64,000 nt of DNA from Cladophialophora immunda (lineage: Eukaryota; Ascomycota; Eurotiomycetes; Chaetothyriales; Herpotrichiellaceae), in the NCBI RefSeq assembly GCF_000835495.1, contig NW_015622541.1, forward strand, positions 6,510,001 through 6,574,000, in the 5' to 3' direction. A model generated the notes under the pieces. It worked only from the letters and a program-made list of their open reading frames with translations, did not search any database and was not told where the DNA came from. Shown piece after piece: positions 9,145 through 20,524 of the stretch. The position numbers and the translations under genes were made by a program. Every line of letters starts with the position of its first letter. Position 1 is the stretch's first letter.

Positions 9145-10503
9145 TTACAACGCAGAGGCATTGCCATGGCCCTCGAGCGCAGCTGCTGTCAACGTCCTCA
9201 TCCGTTCGCGCTCCAAGGGATGGATGCTTTCAAGCGCAGTATCAACGTCCCTAGCCCGATTCTCCATCGCCGCTGTCGTACCACTTTCCGACAAGTAGCT
9301 TGGTGGACGATATCCGACGGTCTGATGTACTTCGTTCAATGCCTCTTCGTACGTGGGCGTCAGAGGCGTAGGCGGTACTTGTACCTCCTTCCAGTGGACT
9401 AAATCCGGATTCAATCTCTGCCAAATCGTGTTAATTCCCTGTGTCATTCACTCTTTTCGGATACTCACCATGCTTGTTCGAGTGTTACCGTAGACGGGTG
9501 GGGGGATTCGAATTGCTGCGTGATCTTCCACATCTGGGCCGAAGCCAGTGTCCGTAGCCATGTGTATCTCGATGGGCTTTTCAAGAACCAAGTCATCAAT
9601 TTGCTCATTTTGTCTCCCTCTTCCGTCGCGGTGGCCTCGAGCTTCTCCTGCCACACGCCGGCGTCGTGTTCCGCGGGTTGTCCGGTGTCTTGGCCTTCTC
9701 GGTCGTCGCATGAGCATGAACATGCGAATAAGTTGGTGGATGAAGACCCCAGTCAAGGTCAGGATCAGGAGGATCGAGAGGACATGGAACATTGTATTTC
9801 TACCCACGCCCGTGGTCGCGAGGACCAAATCTAGATGTGTCAGTCATGTCCGCGAAGCTTGCTGGTGGGCTAACTCACAAACCACTACCGCAACCAACAA
9901 GGTGACGCCAAATGCGAAGCTGATTCTGGCCTTGGCGTTGACATCTGGGTCACGATATGATTTCTTGGAGAAGATGCCGTATTTCCTATTGCTTCGTTTT
10001 GACGAATGGCTGCTGCCGCCGCTAGTACTGCTGCCGTTTCGGTACGACTGCATGGCTTGACGTTCCGAAGGGGTAGGGTCATCGTCCATATTTCGTGCAA
10101 GTGGGATTGGGTGGATTGATTCAGCGACAGACGGCGGGTGACGCAGACTACCTGCGTACATGTCTGACTGCTCATCCTCGTCATCTCGCCGTACTGACAG
10201 TGGAGGGACTTCCTCAACCCTGGGAGGCGAATCTTCAATGACTGAACGTGTGGAGGTTCTGGACCTTGTGCTGGCAGGCAATGCGCCGCGAGCGAACGTG
10301 TCGTTTCGGGCTGAGCGGCGGGACGGAGCCAGGAACAGGGGCACCACGAAAGTCTTTCCGGCAGAGTTCGGTGAAGTAGCAGCACTGCTAGAGATCAGGT
10401 TTGACCTCCACAGACGCGACATGCCTCCCCCAGCGCCCGTCCGCAGCTCTGTCACTCCTGGACCGAGTATCTGTTCGGGGTGCAGACCGTGTCTCTCTTC
10501 CAT
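9145..10503 (-). CDS. Fungal two-transmembrane protein with PPPVYG / NPDLVHW motif
   Basis: Three exons on the minus strand: 10503-9879, 9830-9469 and 9417-9145. Introns 9831-9878 (48 bp) and 9418-9468 (51 bp) both start GTGAGT, and the joined frame gives 419 residues. The first 185 residues are Ser/Arg-rich and look disordered. Two membrane spans follow (SFAFGVTLLVAVVVYLVLAT, and FHVLSILLILTLTGVFIHQ), then an Arg-rich stretch. The C-terminus carries PPPVYGNTRTSMRLNPDLVHW and, later, a PPSYLSES motif. Many Pezizomycotina have proteins with this proline-tyrosine/Asn-Pro-Asp C-terminal signature; no function is known to me. The PPxY-like motifs could recruit WW-domain ubiquitin ligases (inference). 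The 9418-9468 acceptor was chosen because it restores the RLNPDLVHW motif. Confidence 0.75.
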
Positions 10504-11836
10504 TGCTGTAGACGTTATGCTTCTGTCTCGTTATTCTTTTTTCTGGAAGCTTGATGCAGGTTACCCTTTGAGGACAGGACGAGGAAAGGTCGACATGAGA
10601 GGCAGTGATGGAGGAGGAGAAATACAACCACCTTTACCGTGATGGAATACAGGGTGACAAAAAGGGAAGCAGCACAACATCAGAGTGAATACACGTGCCG
10701 CGTCCGGGCTCGAGTATCAGAAACAGGACCATCCTTTTGACCAGTGGTTGCCACAAGAGAATGGCCATCTTGGGCGATGTTCTTTCTTGCAATGGTGCAA
10801 GGAGCGAAGAATTGGCGGCGGAATGTTGTTCTCGTCGACGAGGGTGAAACATTGAAACCCTTTGGACCGCTAGAGACAGACGGTTTGACAGGCTGTCATT
10901 TTCTGTCCGCAATGAGCAGGAGACCAGTCACACATACGGCGGACTGGTCGACCACGATGGTGCCAGAGGAGCAGGAGGGGAAAGCAGGTCGACAGGATGG
11001 TTCGAAAGAGGACGCGTTCTGAAACACCATGTGGTCGTGTCGTGGAAAGGAAGAAAGACCCAGCAGAGGCGCACCAGGCCACCAGGCCCCCCGGGGGCCA
11101 CCCAAAGTCCCACTCTACAAGTAGGTCAGTGGGCACTGGGCACGAGCTCCGGGGGTCCCTTGATCCAGTCTTCGGGGGGTTCGTCCACTGCCACCTTGGG
11201 TTCCCCTCACCTCCCACCAGTCCCTGGCTCTTTGGGCTCCCTATGTACCGTGTAGCCGGCACCTAGACCAATGCGCTCAGGGGCCACTACAGGGAGGCTG
11301 GCCCCTAAAATCTGCACGGCCTCCCCGAAGCCGCGAGAAATGGGCAGATCCCCCCACAACTCGCGTTATGACGTTGGCGACTCTCGCGAAAAGATCCCAA
11401 TCCTTCGCCAACCACGGCCATCACCACCTCCAGCTAATGTGGCACAAGAAGCTTTTCACTTGCATCGGCTCGCTTGTGCCGAGCTGCAATGCTCAATGGA
11501 CGACCAACCACCAGACTAGACTGATGAGGAAATCTCCGCGATCTCACGAGGTGAGGGTCGCTGTATAGGGCCTAGATTGGAGTATTCCTCGAGAGAGACA
11601 CTGCCTCACATTTCAACTTCAGGTGCTCCTCGTGCAGTTCTCCTGATAGACAACATCCAGCAGTCTCCTCTCTCCACTATTCGAAAGGGTATATAATGAT
11701 GAGCAGCATGCGGTCCTCAAGTCCTCGCATATCATTCAGAACTCTCCCATCAATTGCGAAGCGATCAATCCTTCAACCTAATCCGCACAGGAACTCGACC
11801 TAGATACTTTCGCAAGTCTGTGAAGGAAGTCTCAAC
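10504..11836. other. Divergent intergenic region
   Basis: This separates the two-TM gene (minus) from the next plus-strand gene. It is rich in G/C runs at 11040-11260 (GGCCCCCCGGGGGCC near 11085-11100). Overlapping frames there have skewed composition and no motif. TATATAA at 11690-11696 lies 141 bases before ATG 11837 and is a plausible TATA box. Confidence 0.45.
11690..11696 (+). promoter_or_regulatory. TATA box for the gene at 11837
   Basis: TATATAA sits about 141 bases upstream of the ATG, followed by an A/C-rich leader. The position is typical for a fungal TATA-class promoter with a leader of about 100 bases. Confidence 0.5.
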
Positions 11837-13241
11837 ATGTTCCCCATCAAACTTCTCGCGAAAGGCGTGACCGGCGCCTATGGCCTTGCACGTGAGGCCA
11901 TGGCCGATCACGACGCCAAAAAGACCACGACGGCTCAGACTCATCTACAAGTCCCCTCCCCAGCCAAGGAAGAAGCCGACCTTTCAGACACCTCATCAGT
12001 CGAGTCGTCCGACGGCGAGGAAGCAGCACAAGAACTCGACGAAGTTCAGCAGTCAATTGCGCCGAAATCCAAAGAGGTCATTCAACTTGACGATGCTCGC
12101 AACGTCGACCAAGTGATAGACGCCTTCATGAAGATACACCCACCCCCCGAATATTCGCCAGTTGCCGGGAAACTCGATATGCCTGTTATCCTGCCTCAGC
12201 GTCGGCCGAAGAACAAAGAACGAGGCTTCGTTCGCGCCTATGCGCCTATGCTTCAGACTTGCGGGGTCGAGCAGGACGAGTTTGTCGACTTCCTAGATGG
12301 ATTTGGAAAAGCGATTCAGGTATGGCCTCCTTTCCTCGGCACTAATGCTGTGACCATGTATACTGACTTTCGTGGTCGTTCAGCTGCATCCACTTTTTCA
12401 TGCTTTCAACCTGGCTTGCGCCGGAGCAGTCATCGCTAGCGACATCGCAGTTGGCCCCATGTTTTTTGTCCACGTCGGTGCCATGGTTGTCCACACGAGC
12501 GTGGAGCTGTCACGTAGACAATATGTGAAATATCAGTCTAACAAATATCTTGACAACATGAACGAGACCTTTTTCAAGCCCCGAGGCCTCTATGCCTTGG
12601 TTATGGCATACAAACCCGAGTCCGACGATCTGGTCCAGAATGTCAACATGAATACCAATGTGGTAACCTCGATCGCAACTCGGGATTCGGGCCGTGGAGG
12701 TCGGTTCGCTAACGCGGCAGGTTCTTCGAGAGAAATCGAGATACCCGAGTCCGCCCCTCTCATCTTCCCAGAGCTGGACGCTTTGCCGGAGAGCGAGAAA
12801 GAGAATGCATTCAAGCGCAGCGGCAAGAGACTTGGTGACTATTTCGACCGCCGGGCCCAAGCCAAGTTCGAGAAGGCGAATCCGGGATCCAAACTGAACG
12901 TGTATCAGGAAAGACAATTTGCGTCGCGCTTCAGTGATCCCAACCATCCCGCCAACAGCGGCAGCTTGATAGCCTTGCTGAGCGGTGGGAAAATCGACAC
13001 GACTGAAGCGGATCGAATGAAGGCTGAGAGACGGGCACGCAAACGCAACTTCAAAGATGCAAGACGTGTTTCGAGGGGCCGCGAGCCGCGCTACGATGCC
13101 AGTGGTCTGACCAAGAGAGCTCCGCAAGGGGGGATCAAAGGCTTGATGAGGTCGGATGTGTTGTATCTCATGATCGTAAATTATCCCAGCGAGGTGGAGT
13201 TGAAGGAAGCGGCTCAAGCCATGGCCAACCTACAGCTGTAA
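11837..13241 (+). CDS. Conserved fungal protein of unknown function with basic C-terminus
   Basis: Two exons, 11837-12319 and 12384-13241. The 64-bp intron 12320-12383 goes from GTATGG to GTTCAG, and the splice keeps frame after a complete Gln codon. The product has 446 residues. Residues 1-85 are acidic and Ser-rich. The middle opens with PPPEYSPVAGKLDMPVILPQRRP and contains QTCGVEQDEFVDFLDGFGKAIQLHPLFHAFNLACAG. A hydrophobic stretch follows (AVIASDIAVGPMFFVHVGAMVV). The C-terminus is strongly basic (RRARKRNFKDARRVSRGR) and ends in MRSDVLYLMIVNYPS. Proteins with the same VILPQRRP...FxxFLDxxNKA...HPxFxxxN layout are common in Pezizomycotina and uncharacterised. A TATA-driven promoter suggests regulated expression. 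Membrane association is possible but not proven. Confidence 0.8.
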
Positions 13242-13914
13242 TGGAGGTCAGGTTGACGCCAAGGAGTTTCCGAAAAGGATCTCTGTGTTCTGTGAGATGT
13301 GTAATTAACGGAGTTTTGTAATCTTTGCTCTATACGCAACCATGAGCCTTTTTTTATTAGATGAGCTCTGTTCTTTTCTTCTCCAAATATAAGCAGAAGG
13401 CGCTGGAATCGCGCGCGTGGCGCCATTGTATGAAAGTAATTATTTGAGAATATTTCAAAGGCGGCGCCGGCCCCTTGACGAAGGGCTCCTGATATCGTGG
13501 CCGAGCTCGATTTGTCGTCCCTTGCAAAGACCAGGACATAAGGATGAATGACTTGGGTTAGTGTCCTGGCAATCTCGGGACAATTTGCATTTTGAAGTTG
13601 CCGACAAGAACACAAAGGATTCTTGGGCGTCTCCATGCGGAAGCGAACACCTGTACCAGCAGCGATGCCACGATAGTATGCACTTTTCGCTAGGGTCCAT
13701 TTCCCAAACGTCACAAATGCACGTGGGCAGTGACTGCTCAAGTTTGAGAGGGATTGGACGTTAGGTATAGCTCTTTGGCGTTCATGGCGCTATGGCAGGG
13801 GTTTCAGAATTGGTATTGTAATCGAGAAACCCCAAACCTACAACAGAAGGACGATTGCTTATGCGGATGAGACGGTGCTAGGAGGCATCTCTGTTCGACG
13901 ATGCTGCCAAGTCT
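13242..13914. other. Convergent intergenic region
   Basis: About 670 bases between two genes pointing at each other. An AT-richer patch near 13340-13450 fits 3' UTR or terminator sequence. The minus frames at 13214-13741 show no family feature, so no gene is called. Confidence 0.45.
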
Positions 13915-15095
13915 TCATCTTCCTAACTCACCGAGAATGAGGTTGCGATCGGTCGAGCCGGAAACAACTAAAAGGGTCAGCAAAGCCGGGGTATCAGGTC
14001 GTAGTTACTCACTGATTGGTTCTTCGGTAGGCGAGAAACGGACGTCGTTGACCGTTCCTTTGTGCCCGGGGAGTTTATAAAGTAATTTTGCGGATGCAGT
14101 GTCCCAGATCACTACCGTCCGATCGCCTGCCCCAGCGCAGATCTTGTCGCCTTGGGGATTCCAGCTGGCCCGTATCAGGTTCTTTTCAAAGCCTGAAGGA
14201 GCGCCATCATATGTCTGTACAGCCCGATCGACTGGGGCGAATGGCCTAATATCCCAAGTCCGCACAGTGGAGTCATGGGAATTCGATAGTAATGTTTGCG
14301 AGTCAGGTGATACTTCCAACGAGGTGATAGTGTCTTGATGGCCACTCAGGGTGTAGGTGACCTCCATTTTGCGAGCATCCCAGACCTTGATATCGTTGTC
14401 AATACCTCCCGAGTAGATCTCATGGCCCTGCTCTGCCATGGCCACTGCTGTAATGGGGAAATCGGTTTCGATGTAATCGACTGCCGCTTTCTGGCGAGGA
14501 TCCCAAATCCCGATGCAGCCGTCATCGCTGCCACTGAGTAGGAGGTCTTGACCACGTCTACTCAAGTCCAGGCAGTTTATAACCTCCTCGTGACCGACGT
14601 GTTTGCGCATCCTCAAACCCGTTTCGAGGTCCCAGCTCGCAATAGTCATGTCGGCGGAAGCGGAGTAAATCGTTCTTGAATCGCGGGACCATTGCAGATC
14701 TAACACGGCACCCTTGTGGCCAGTCATAATTCCGTAATTTTCACAATGTCCATATGTATTCCAAAGCATTATTGACCGGTCCATGGACCCAGAGGCGATG
14801 TGTTGACCAGTGGGATCAAATCTTGTTGCGAAAACCTCCCCCGAGTGGCCCGTCAGTTCCATGATGGGAGCGGCTAGCCCGCTGGTGCGAAGGGCCTGTC
14901 GTAAGGTTGTTAGCATATCGACTCATCGTGTCTAACTTTGAAACATACAGAGGGCACGAGAGTGCCATTTTGATCTTTTGCGCCAACAGTCAGGGCCTTG
15001 TTGTCGTTCAGATCTGAACTAGACTTCTGTCTCTTTACCAATGCTTGCGGTTGGCTGAAGCTGTCAGAAGCTTGTCGCTTTATCGACGGCATCAT
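13915..15095 (-). CDS. U5 snRNP 40 kDa WD40 protein (SNRNP40 / Spf38 type)
   Basis: Three exons: 15095-14949, 14895-14013 and 13967-13915. Introns are 14896-14948 (GTATGT...CAG, branch GCTAAC) and 13968-14012 (GTGAGT...TAG, branch GCTGAC, 45 bp). The product has 360 residues. ATG codons at 15093-15095 and 15090-15092 give MMPSIKRQ or MPSIKRQ. After a Lys/Ser-rich tail, seven WD40 blades follow: MELTGHSGEVFATRFDPTG opens the first, and later blades end in IMLWN, IASWD, IGIWD, IKVWD, VRTWD and VVIWD. The last blade is completed by exon 3 (VSGSTDRNLILGELGR). The LTGHSGEVF...GSxDRxIxLW order and length fit the spliceosomal U5-40K protein, which binds Prp8 in the U5 snRNP. It shares a 339-bp divergent promoter with BET3. 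Confidence 0.9.
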
Positions 15096-15434
15096 GATGA
15101 ACAGGCCAGTAGGGATGTAGACAACGGTGAGAGACCAGCAGAAGACACAATGATCTATGAAATGTAAACTTGCAGTCACTGCAGTTCCGTGAAGTGGCAG
15201 AACACCAAACAAAAAGTTCCCAGACTTTTTGGGCCGGCAGCCGGAGTATCAGTTTATCCGGAACACAAAACCTTGGCGTGCAGGGTGGCCTTTGCCAACT
15301 CCCGAACTCAGCCATATATCAACGCGACTGATATTAACTGACGGATCTCTAATATCTCGGTAAACGTTCTTTCGATGCAAAGCCGAGCTGTGGTGGAATG
15401 CCCAGTCGTCGGTAGACTACGAATCCTGGTTTGA

Positions 15435-16218
15435 ATGGCATCGAGCCAGAAAGCCGCCCGCGTGGGCGAAGAGTAAGCGGTTATCAGAACATTTTGTAGT
15501 CCGTCTACTGACCGTGGTTTCTCCAGGATCTGGAAGTGAGTATTCTTCCAGGGTCAATAGCGAGCAGGTCTTATAATTCTCAGGACACGCGTGGACAAGG
15601 TCAACGCTGAGCTTGTCACCCTCACATATGGAACCATCGTTGCTCAGCTGTGCACGGACTACGACTATGATTACACCCAGGTCAACCAGCAATTGGACAA
15701 AATGGGGTATAACATCGGCATGCGACTCATTGAGGATTTCCTTGCAAGGTCCAATACTGGCCGCTGCGGGAATTTCAGGGACACAGCGGAGATGATCTCC
15801 AAGGTACGGCGCTTTGGTTCGGCATCGCGGAATAGCCTTCTGACTTTAAGAAAGGTTGGCTTCAAGATCTTTCTGAACATTACGCCTACCGTCACGAACT
15901 GGACTGCCGATAACAAACAATTCTCATTGCTGTTCGATGAAAACCCTTTGGCAGACTTTGTGGAGCTCCCTGACGACGGGCGGGCTCAAGATGAGTTGTG
16001 GTTCTCCAACATCCTCTGTGGCGTTCTACGTGGTGCATTGGAAATGGTATCAGCCAGCATGATGCGGGCCTCGGAGCGCTGTTCTAACAGGACTATAGGT
16101 CCAAATGTCCATCGAGGCACGTTTTGTCAGTGATATGCTTCGAGGCAACGACGTGACGGAAATGCGGGTCACCCTGATCCGGTACATCGAGGACGAGATG
16201 CCTCCTGACGACGAATAG
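15435..16218 (+). CDS. BET3: TRAPP complex subunit Bet3 (TRAPPC3)
   Basis: Five exons: 15435-15472, 15527-15535, 15584-15803, 15855-16046 and 16099-16218. The product has 192 residues. Hallmarks are ELVTLTYGTIVAQLC, QQLDKMGYNIGMRLIEDFLARS, KVGFKIFLNITPTVTNW, FVELPDDGRAQDELWFSN and LCGVLRGALEMVQM, ending in RYIEDEMPPDDE. The cysteine of ILCGVLRGALEM is in the Bet3 family position. Bet3 is the core TRAPP subunit that activates Rab1/Ypt1 in ER-Golgi traffic. Exon 2 is a 9-nt microexon (GATCTGGAA) that with its flanks encodes E-I-W-K, restoring the fungal VGEEIWKTRVDKVN N-terminus. Intron 3 (15804-15854) is 51 bp and stop-free, so retention would insert 17 residues in the middle of the domain. 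Confidence 0.95.
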
Positions 16219-17535
16219 GTAGACCCGACTTCTTCTACGGAGCCAACATCTCTGCAAACAAAGCTCGAGGGGATTGTATGATCCTAGCAGACCGAGCCGT
16301 TTCCGCACCCACTGGCTCGGAGGTCACGTGGACAAGCCCCTTTTCTCCAAGATGGGGGAACCGCTATCTGGCTATCTACTTTATGATAGTCGGGAAAGGA
16401 TTCACTATTACCCCTGAGGCAGTTTCAGCAGTGCATTGAGGGCCAGGGGTTGCTGCTGGGAAGATACTGAGCGGATGCAGCGATCAAATGGATCGAAGCG
16501 GCAAATATGACCTGTACTGTTGCCCGGTTGACGGCCTCCAGCCGGGCGTGGAATTTTTTGAAATGTTTGCTGCTTAGAATGCCGTCGAGGTGGAAGAAAG
16601 CGGTCGAGGTGAGGTTGTGGTGCAAGGCCAAGCACCCCACCATTGGTAGCCCCATTTTGGGCAAGGCGTGCTGCAATCTTCGCAGGACGTGTCTGTAGGG
16701 CTGACCCAGAACGCTCTCTGAGTGGCCAGGACGTGGTCAGAGTCAGAAACCATAGGCGGCCTTTTTGCCTCCAAGTGCCGTGTCCGCCTCTCGCTGCTCG
16801 CCCCCTACCCTCTCGATCTTCTCGCCTGCGCCCTGGCAGCAGCTCAGCAATCACCAGCCCGTTCTCCAATTTACTTGGGTTCTGCAGCGCGCAGCCTAGC
16901 CCACCCACCGCCGAAACCTCAGCCGGCACCGAGCACTGAGCACTCTCTATACCAAAAAACCAACCTCATCTTTCTCGTTGCCTTTTCGCCTCGCCCACAT
17001 CCACCACTACCACCTACCAAAGCACCCAGTTACTATCACCTTCCTAATTTCCCATCAGGTCACCTTTTACTTCTCACCTTTTACCCTTCCCTCATCTCTC
17101 CTGATCGATCAGGACCGCTATCGGCTTGCTACAGCACCTAGATTACCACATTTCTTACTCCCCTGCAGCCCCAAACTTGCTTGCGCTCCCAGGTTTCTTA
17201 GCCACCGCATCCCATAATTTGTGGCGGTCGCGTTTCGTCTGAGGCTCCCGCTCCTCGACCTCTGTCTATCGCAGCCACTACATCCTTCGATTATCGCCAG
17301 CCAACTTCGCACCTTCGCCCGATCCTCCCCTGCAGAAAATGAGGCTTTTCTCTGTTCTCTGAAGTCGCCGTCGGTTTGCGCGACCGACTCTCTCCGCACG
17401 CCCATTGCGAACAACTCGAACAATCACCTTGCGACCCACACCGTCCTGACACACTCCCACGACTGAGGTTCTTTCCTCTTCCACGCGCCTTCACTCTCGT
17501 CCTTCGAGCCCTACCCGCTTCCTTGATACACCCGA
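16219..17535. other. Promoter and probable long pyrimidine-rich leader of the SomA gene
   Basis: Over 1.3 kb with no supportable gene. From about 16930 to 17535 the plus strand becomes strongly C/T-rich, typical of a long 5' leader in filamentous fungi. Small upstream frames exist within it (for example ATG codons around 16978 and 17376), which could modulate translation. Confidence 0.5.
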
Positions 17536-19915
17536 ATGTCGATGGCTACCATGAATATGGCTGGCATGAATCCTGCCGCCATGGTGCCAGGCGGCCCAGT
17601 TGGTGGTGGAATGATCATGATGAACAATGGCAGCCCTGCTACACAAGTCAACATGGCCAGCTCTCCAGAGCAGCTGAAGGCTCAATTAAACACCTACATC
17701 TACGAGTATTTCCTCAAGCTCGGCCACTATGACCTTGCCCGAAGCCTCCTGCGTGAGGAAAAATTCGAAGTCCGTACGAAGCCGCCGGTCAAGCAAAGCC
17801 CCGGCAGACGCAAAGATACTGAAGTGAATGGTGTTGATGGAGATGCCATGGACACTGATGTCAAAGACGATATTCCCGACGACCTTCCTCGCCCTATGCA
17901 TGTCACCGACGCTAATACACCCGGCATCGGCTTTCTGTTCGAATGGTTTAGCATCTTCTCCGACCTCTTCACCGCGCATCGTTCAAGCAAAATGCAGGGT
18001 GGCCAGGGCGGGAATATGGGACCCGCCGCTCAATATTTGATGCAACATCAGGTACGCTGCTGTTGGCAGCCTGTTCGTAATAGTTGACTGACTCTGTCCT
18101 GCAGAATATGCAACGCATGAGGGAAAACCAGCAAAATCAGAATCTCGCTCGACCTGGCATGATGGCCGCAAACCGATTCGCCATGCAGGCTAATCTCCGC
18201 AACAACGTCGTGAATGGAAACAACATGGCTAGCAAGTAGTGAGTGCCACAACCTTTCGATTATTTTTCCTGGCCCCCAAAGTCGCTGACATGCATTGCCC
18301 AGTACTCCCCAACAAATTCAGCAGCAATTCAAACAGGCGCAGATGCTTCAGCAGCAACAGCAGCAACAGATGCAGCGAGAACAGGGCGACGTAGACATGA
18401 ACGGTCGCGCCTCGTCGCCGGCGGAGGGCGAGAATGGTGGGTCGCCGTCCAAGAGACCACGACTCGAAGGTCAACAGTTCAACGGTGGCATGATGCCTAA
18501 TGTGCGGCCAGGAATGCCCAACGTCACACCTCAAAACATGATGATCCAGACTGCTTTCCAACCGAACATGAATAACCCTCAGTTCCGACAAAACGGGGGC
18601 ATGCCACAGAAGCCCATGCAGGTAAGGACCTCGCAACTCCTCATGATGTCTATGGCTAACTGATCGATAACAGCCCGGGCTACCTAATGGCATTATGAGC
18701 TTACCCAATGCCGGTTCACCCATCATGCAGGGCATGAATCCTCAATACGACAACAATATGCAGATCGACATGTACAACCAGAGAATCGCTAGTCAACAGA
18801 TGCAAGGTGGTCCAGGTGGAGGCCAAAGTGGAAACCATGCTCTTCAAGATTATCAAATGCAGTTGATGCTCCTTGAGCAGCAGAACAAAAAGAGATTGAT
18901 GATGGCAAGACAAGAGCAAGACAACGCCGTCAACAGAGACGGTGGTCCGGGCGGACCCATGGTTGGAATGCAACCCGGTGGCATGTCGCCTTCAGGCAGT
19001 CGAACGGGCACGTCTCCCAACCCAGTGGATCAAATGAAGCGCACACCACAGCTAGGAGGCTTGCCTGGTTCGCCATCGGCGGGAGACATGGCAGGAAGGT
19101 CACCTGGCGCCATCAACTTTATGAATGGTATGCAGGGCACCGACTTCAACCCCAACATGTTTATCAAGGACAATCAAGGCATGGTGCCCGGCGCTCCGAA
19201 TATGAGGCCTCCCACGGCCATGGAAATGCAGGCAAATATGGCCCGCCAACAGCAAAATCGTATGGGTGGCCAATTCCCAGGTGGCCAGCCAATGGTGCAG
19301 CAACCATCTCAAGGCGGAGGGCCGCAGCCCATGGGGACGCCAGGGCAACGGAACGAAATGCCACCTCCTCAAGCCCCGGCAGGGAGCAATGCCCAACGCA
19401 ACCAGCCCGGGTCTCCGCAGAGTGGCAATGCTCCCCCGACCCCGTCGACAACTAACAAACCGAACCCGAAGAAGAAAGCTAAGGAGGAAGGGACGAAGAA
19501 ACGCCCAACCAAGAAGGGCTCGACGGCGGCAGCGGCAACGTCTTCAGAGAACGAACCTCCCGCAACGCCCACTCCTTCCACTCCTCTCACCCCCGTGCAC
19601 CCTCCAGGTTTCAACAATTCGGCTGGCAAGGGTGGCGCTGGTATGCCGAATCCCAACCAAGCTCCTCCGCCAAACGCTGGCATGCCGCCTAGTCAACCAC
19701 AGATGCACCAGCCAGATCTTTCCCAGCAGAACGCTTTCACGGACTTCAATGCGGACCAAAATTTCAACCTGGATTTCAGCAGTTTAGAGAACAGCGATGT
19801 TTTGGAGAACTTTGACTTTGACAGTTTCCTCAACACGTCCAACGAGGACACATTCAACTTTGACAACGCCATGGGGATAGGGGGAGACTTTGGGGTTGAC
19901 ACAACCAACGAATAG
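17536..19915 (+). CDS. somA: LisH-domain developmental regulator, SomA/Som1 (Flo8-like)
   Basis: Four exons: 17536-18051, 18105-18238, 18303-18621 and 18674-19915. The product has 736 residues. A LisH motif is plain at residues 51-77 (LNTYIYEYFLKLGHYDLARS, then LLREEKF). A conserved block follows with PDDLPRPMHVTDANTPGIGFLFEWF. The rest is low-complexity: Met/Asn/Gln-rich, a Gln run (about 345-360 codons downstream is Pro-rich), basic KKKAKEEGTKKRPTKKG and an acidic aromatic tail (DFSSLENSDVLENFDFDSFL) that looks like an activation domain. This architecture is that of Magnaporthe Som1 and Aspergillus SomA, which act with PtaB below cAMP/PKA to control conidiation, adhesion and virulence-related growth. 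The ATG starts directly after the C/T-rich leader. All introns (53, 64 and 52 bp) have good signals. Confidence 0.92.
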
Positions 19916-20524
19916 TTTCGTCGAAGGTGATGCTCTGTATCAATTACTAACTAATGCTTTGGCGTTCTGATGATTTCTGGCAGCTCACGCATGGTCGGTG
20001 GGCGTGTGCACGAAAAGAGCTCCGGTCTTGGAAATACTTGCTCTGTTGATTACTATACCCGTTGCTCAGACGAAAATGATTTCACTTTGCTTGGACATAA
20101 CTTCATGGGTTGAGATGTAGTTGCATTGGTATAGGGATGGACAGGTGCCTAATTCCAGTTTTCATTTTCCCATTCTGCACTGTGGGCTTGTGGTCGACAC
20201 GAGACACCATGTTTGTCCTCCATGGTCTCCGCCGTCGCTGTGCCCGACATTCATGCTATCCATTTTGGGAGGTCTTTGAAGCTTGCAGCGGAGCTCCCCT
20301 CTGCAGTTGATGCTGATGGTGACTTCATTTTATCATAGGCCCACGGCTTGCACCTTCCGCTGCTCCTGACCGCCTGCTCTTGCGTTGAAAGGGCGTGGGC
20401 GATGGCGACCGCCACTACCTGCGAAGCTCAAAAAGCTCGCTTCCACCATCGTGCGCTGTGTATACCGCTCACGGCTCTGCTGTCTCCCTTGGCTATGTAC
20501 TGAAGTTGCGCGTCCCATGTCGCC
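19916..20524. other. Intergenic region, no gene seen
   Basis: About 600 bases between the SomA gene and the next plus-strand gene. It should contain the SomA 3' UTR and a short promoter. The frames at 20110-20310 and 20395-20622 have no family features. Confidence 0.45.

Noticed and set aside
10870..11266. Frames on both strands near 11 kb
   Set aside because: They derive from G/C runs and have biased composition (Gly/Pro/Trp/Ser) without family features.
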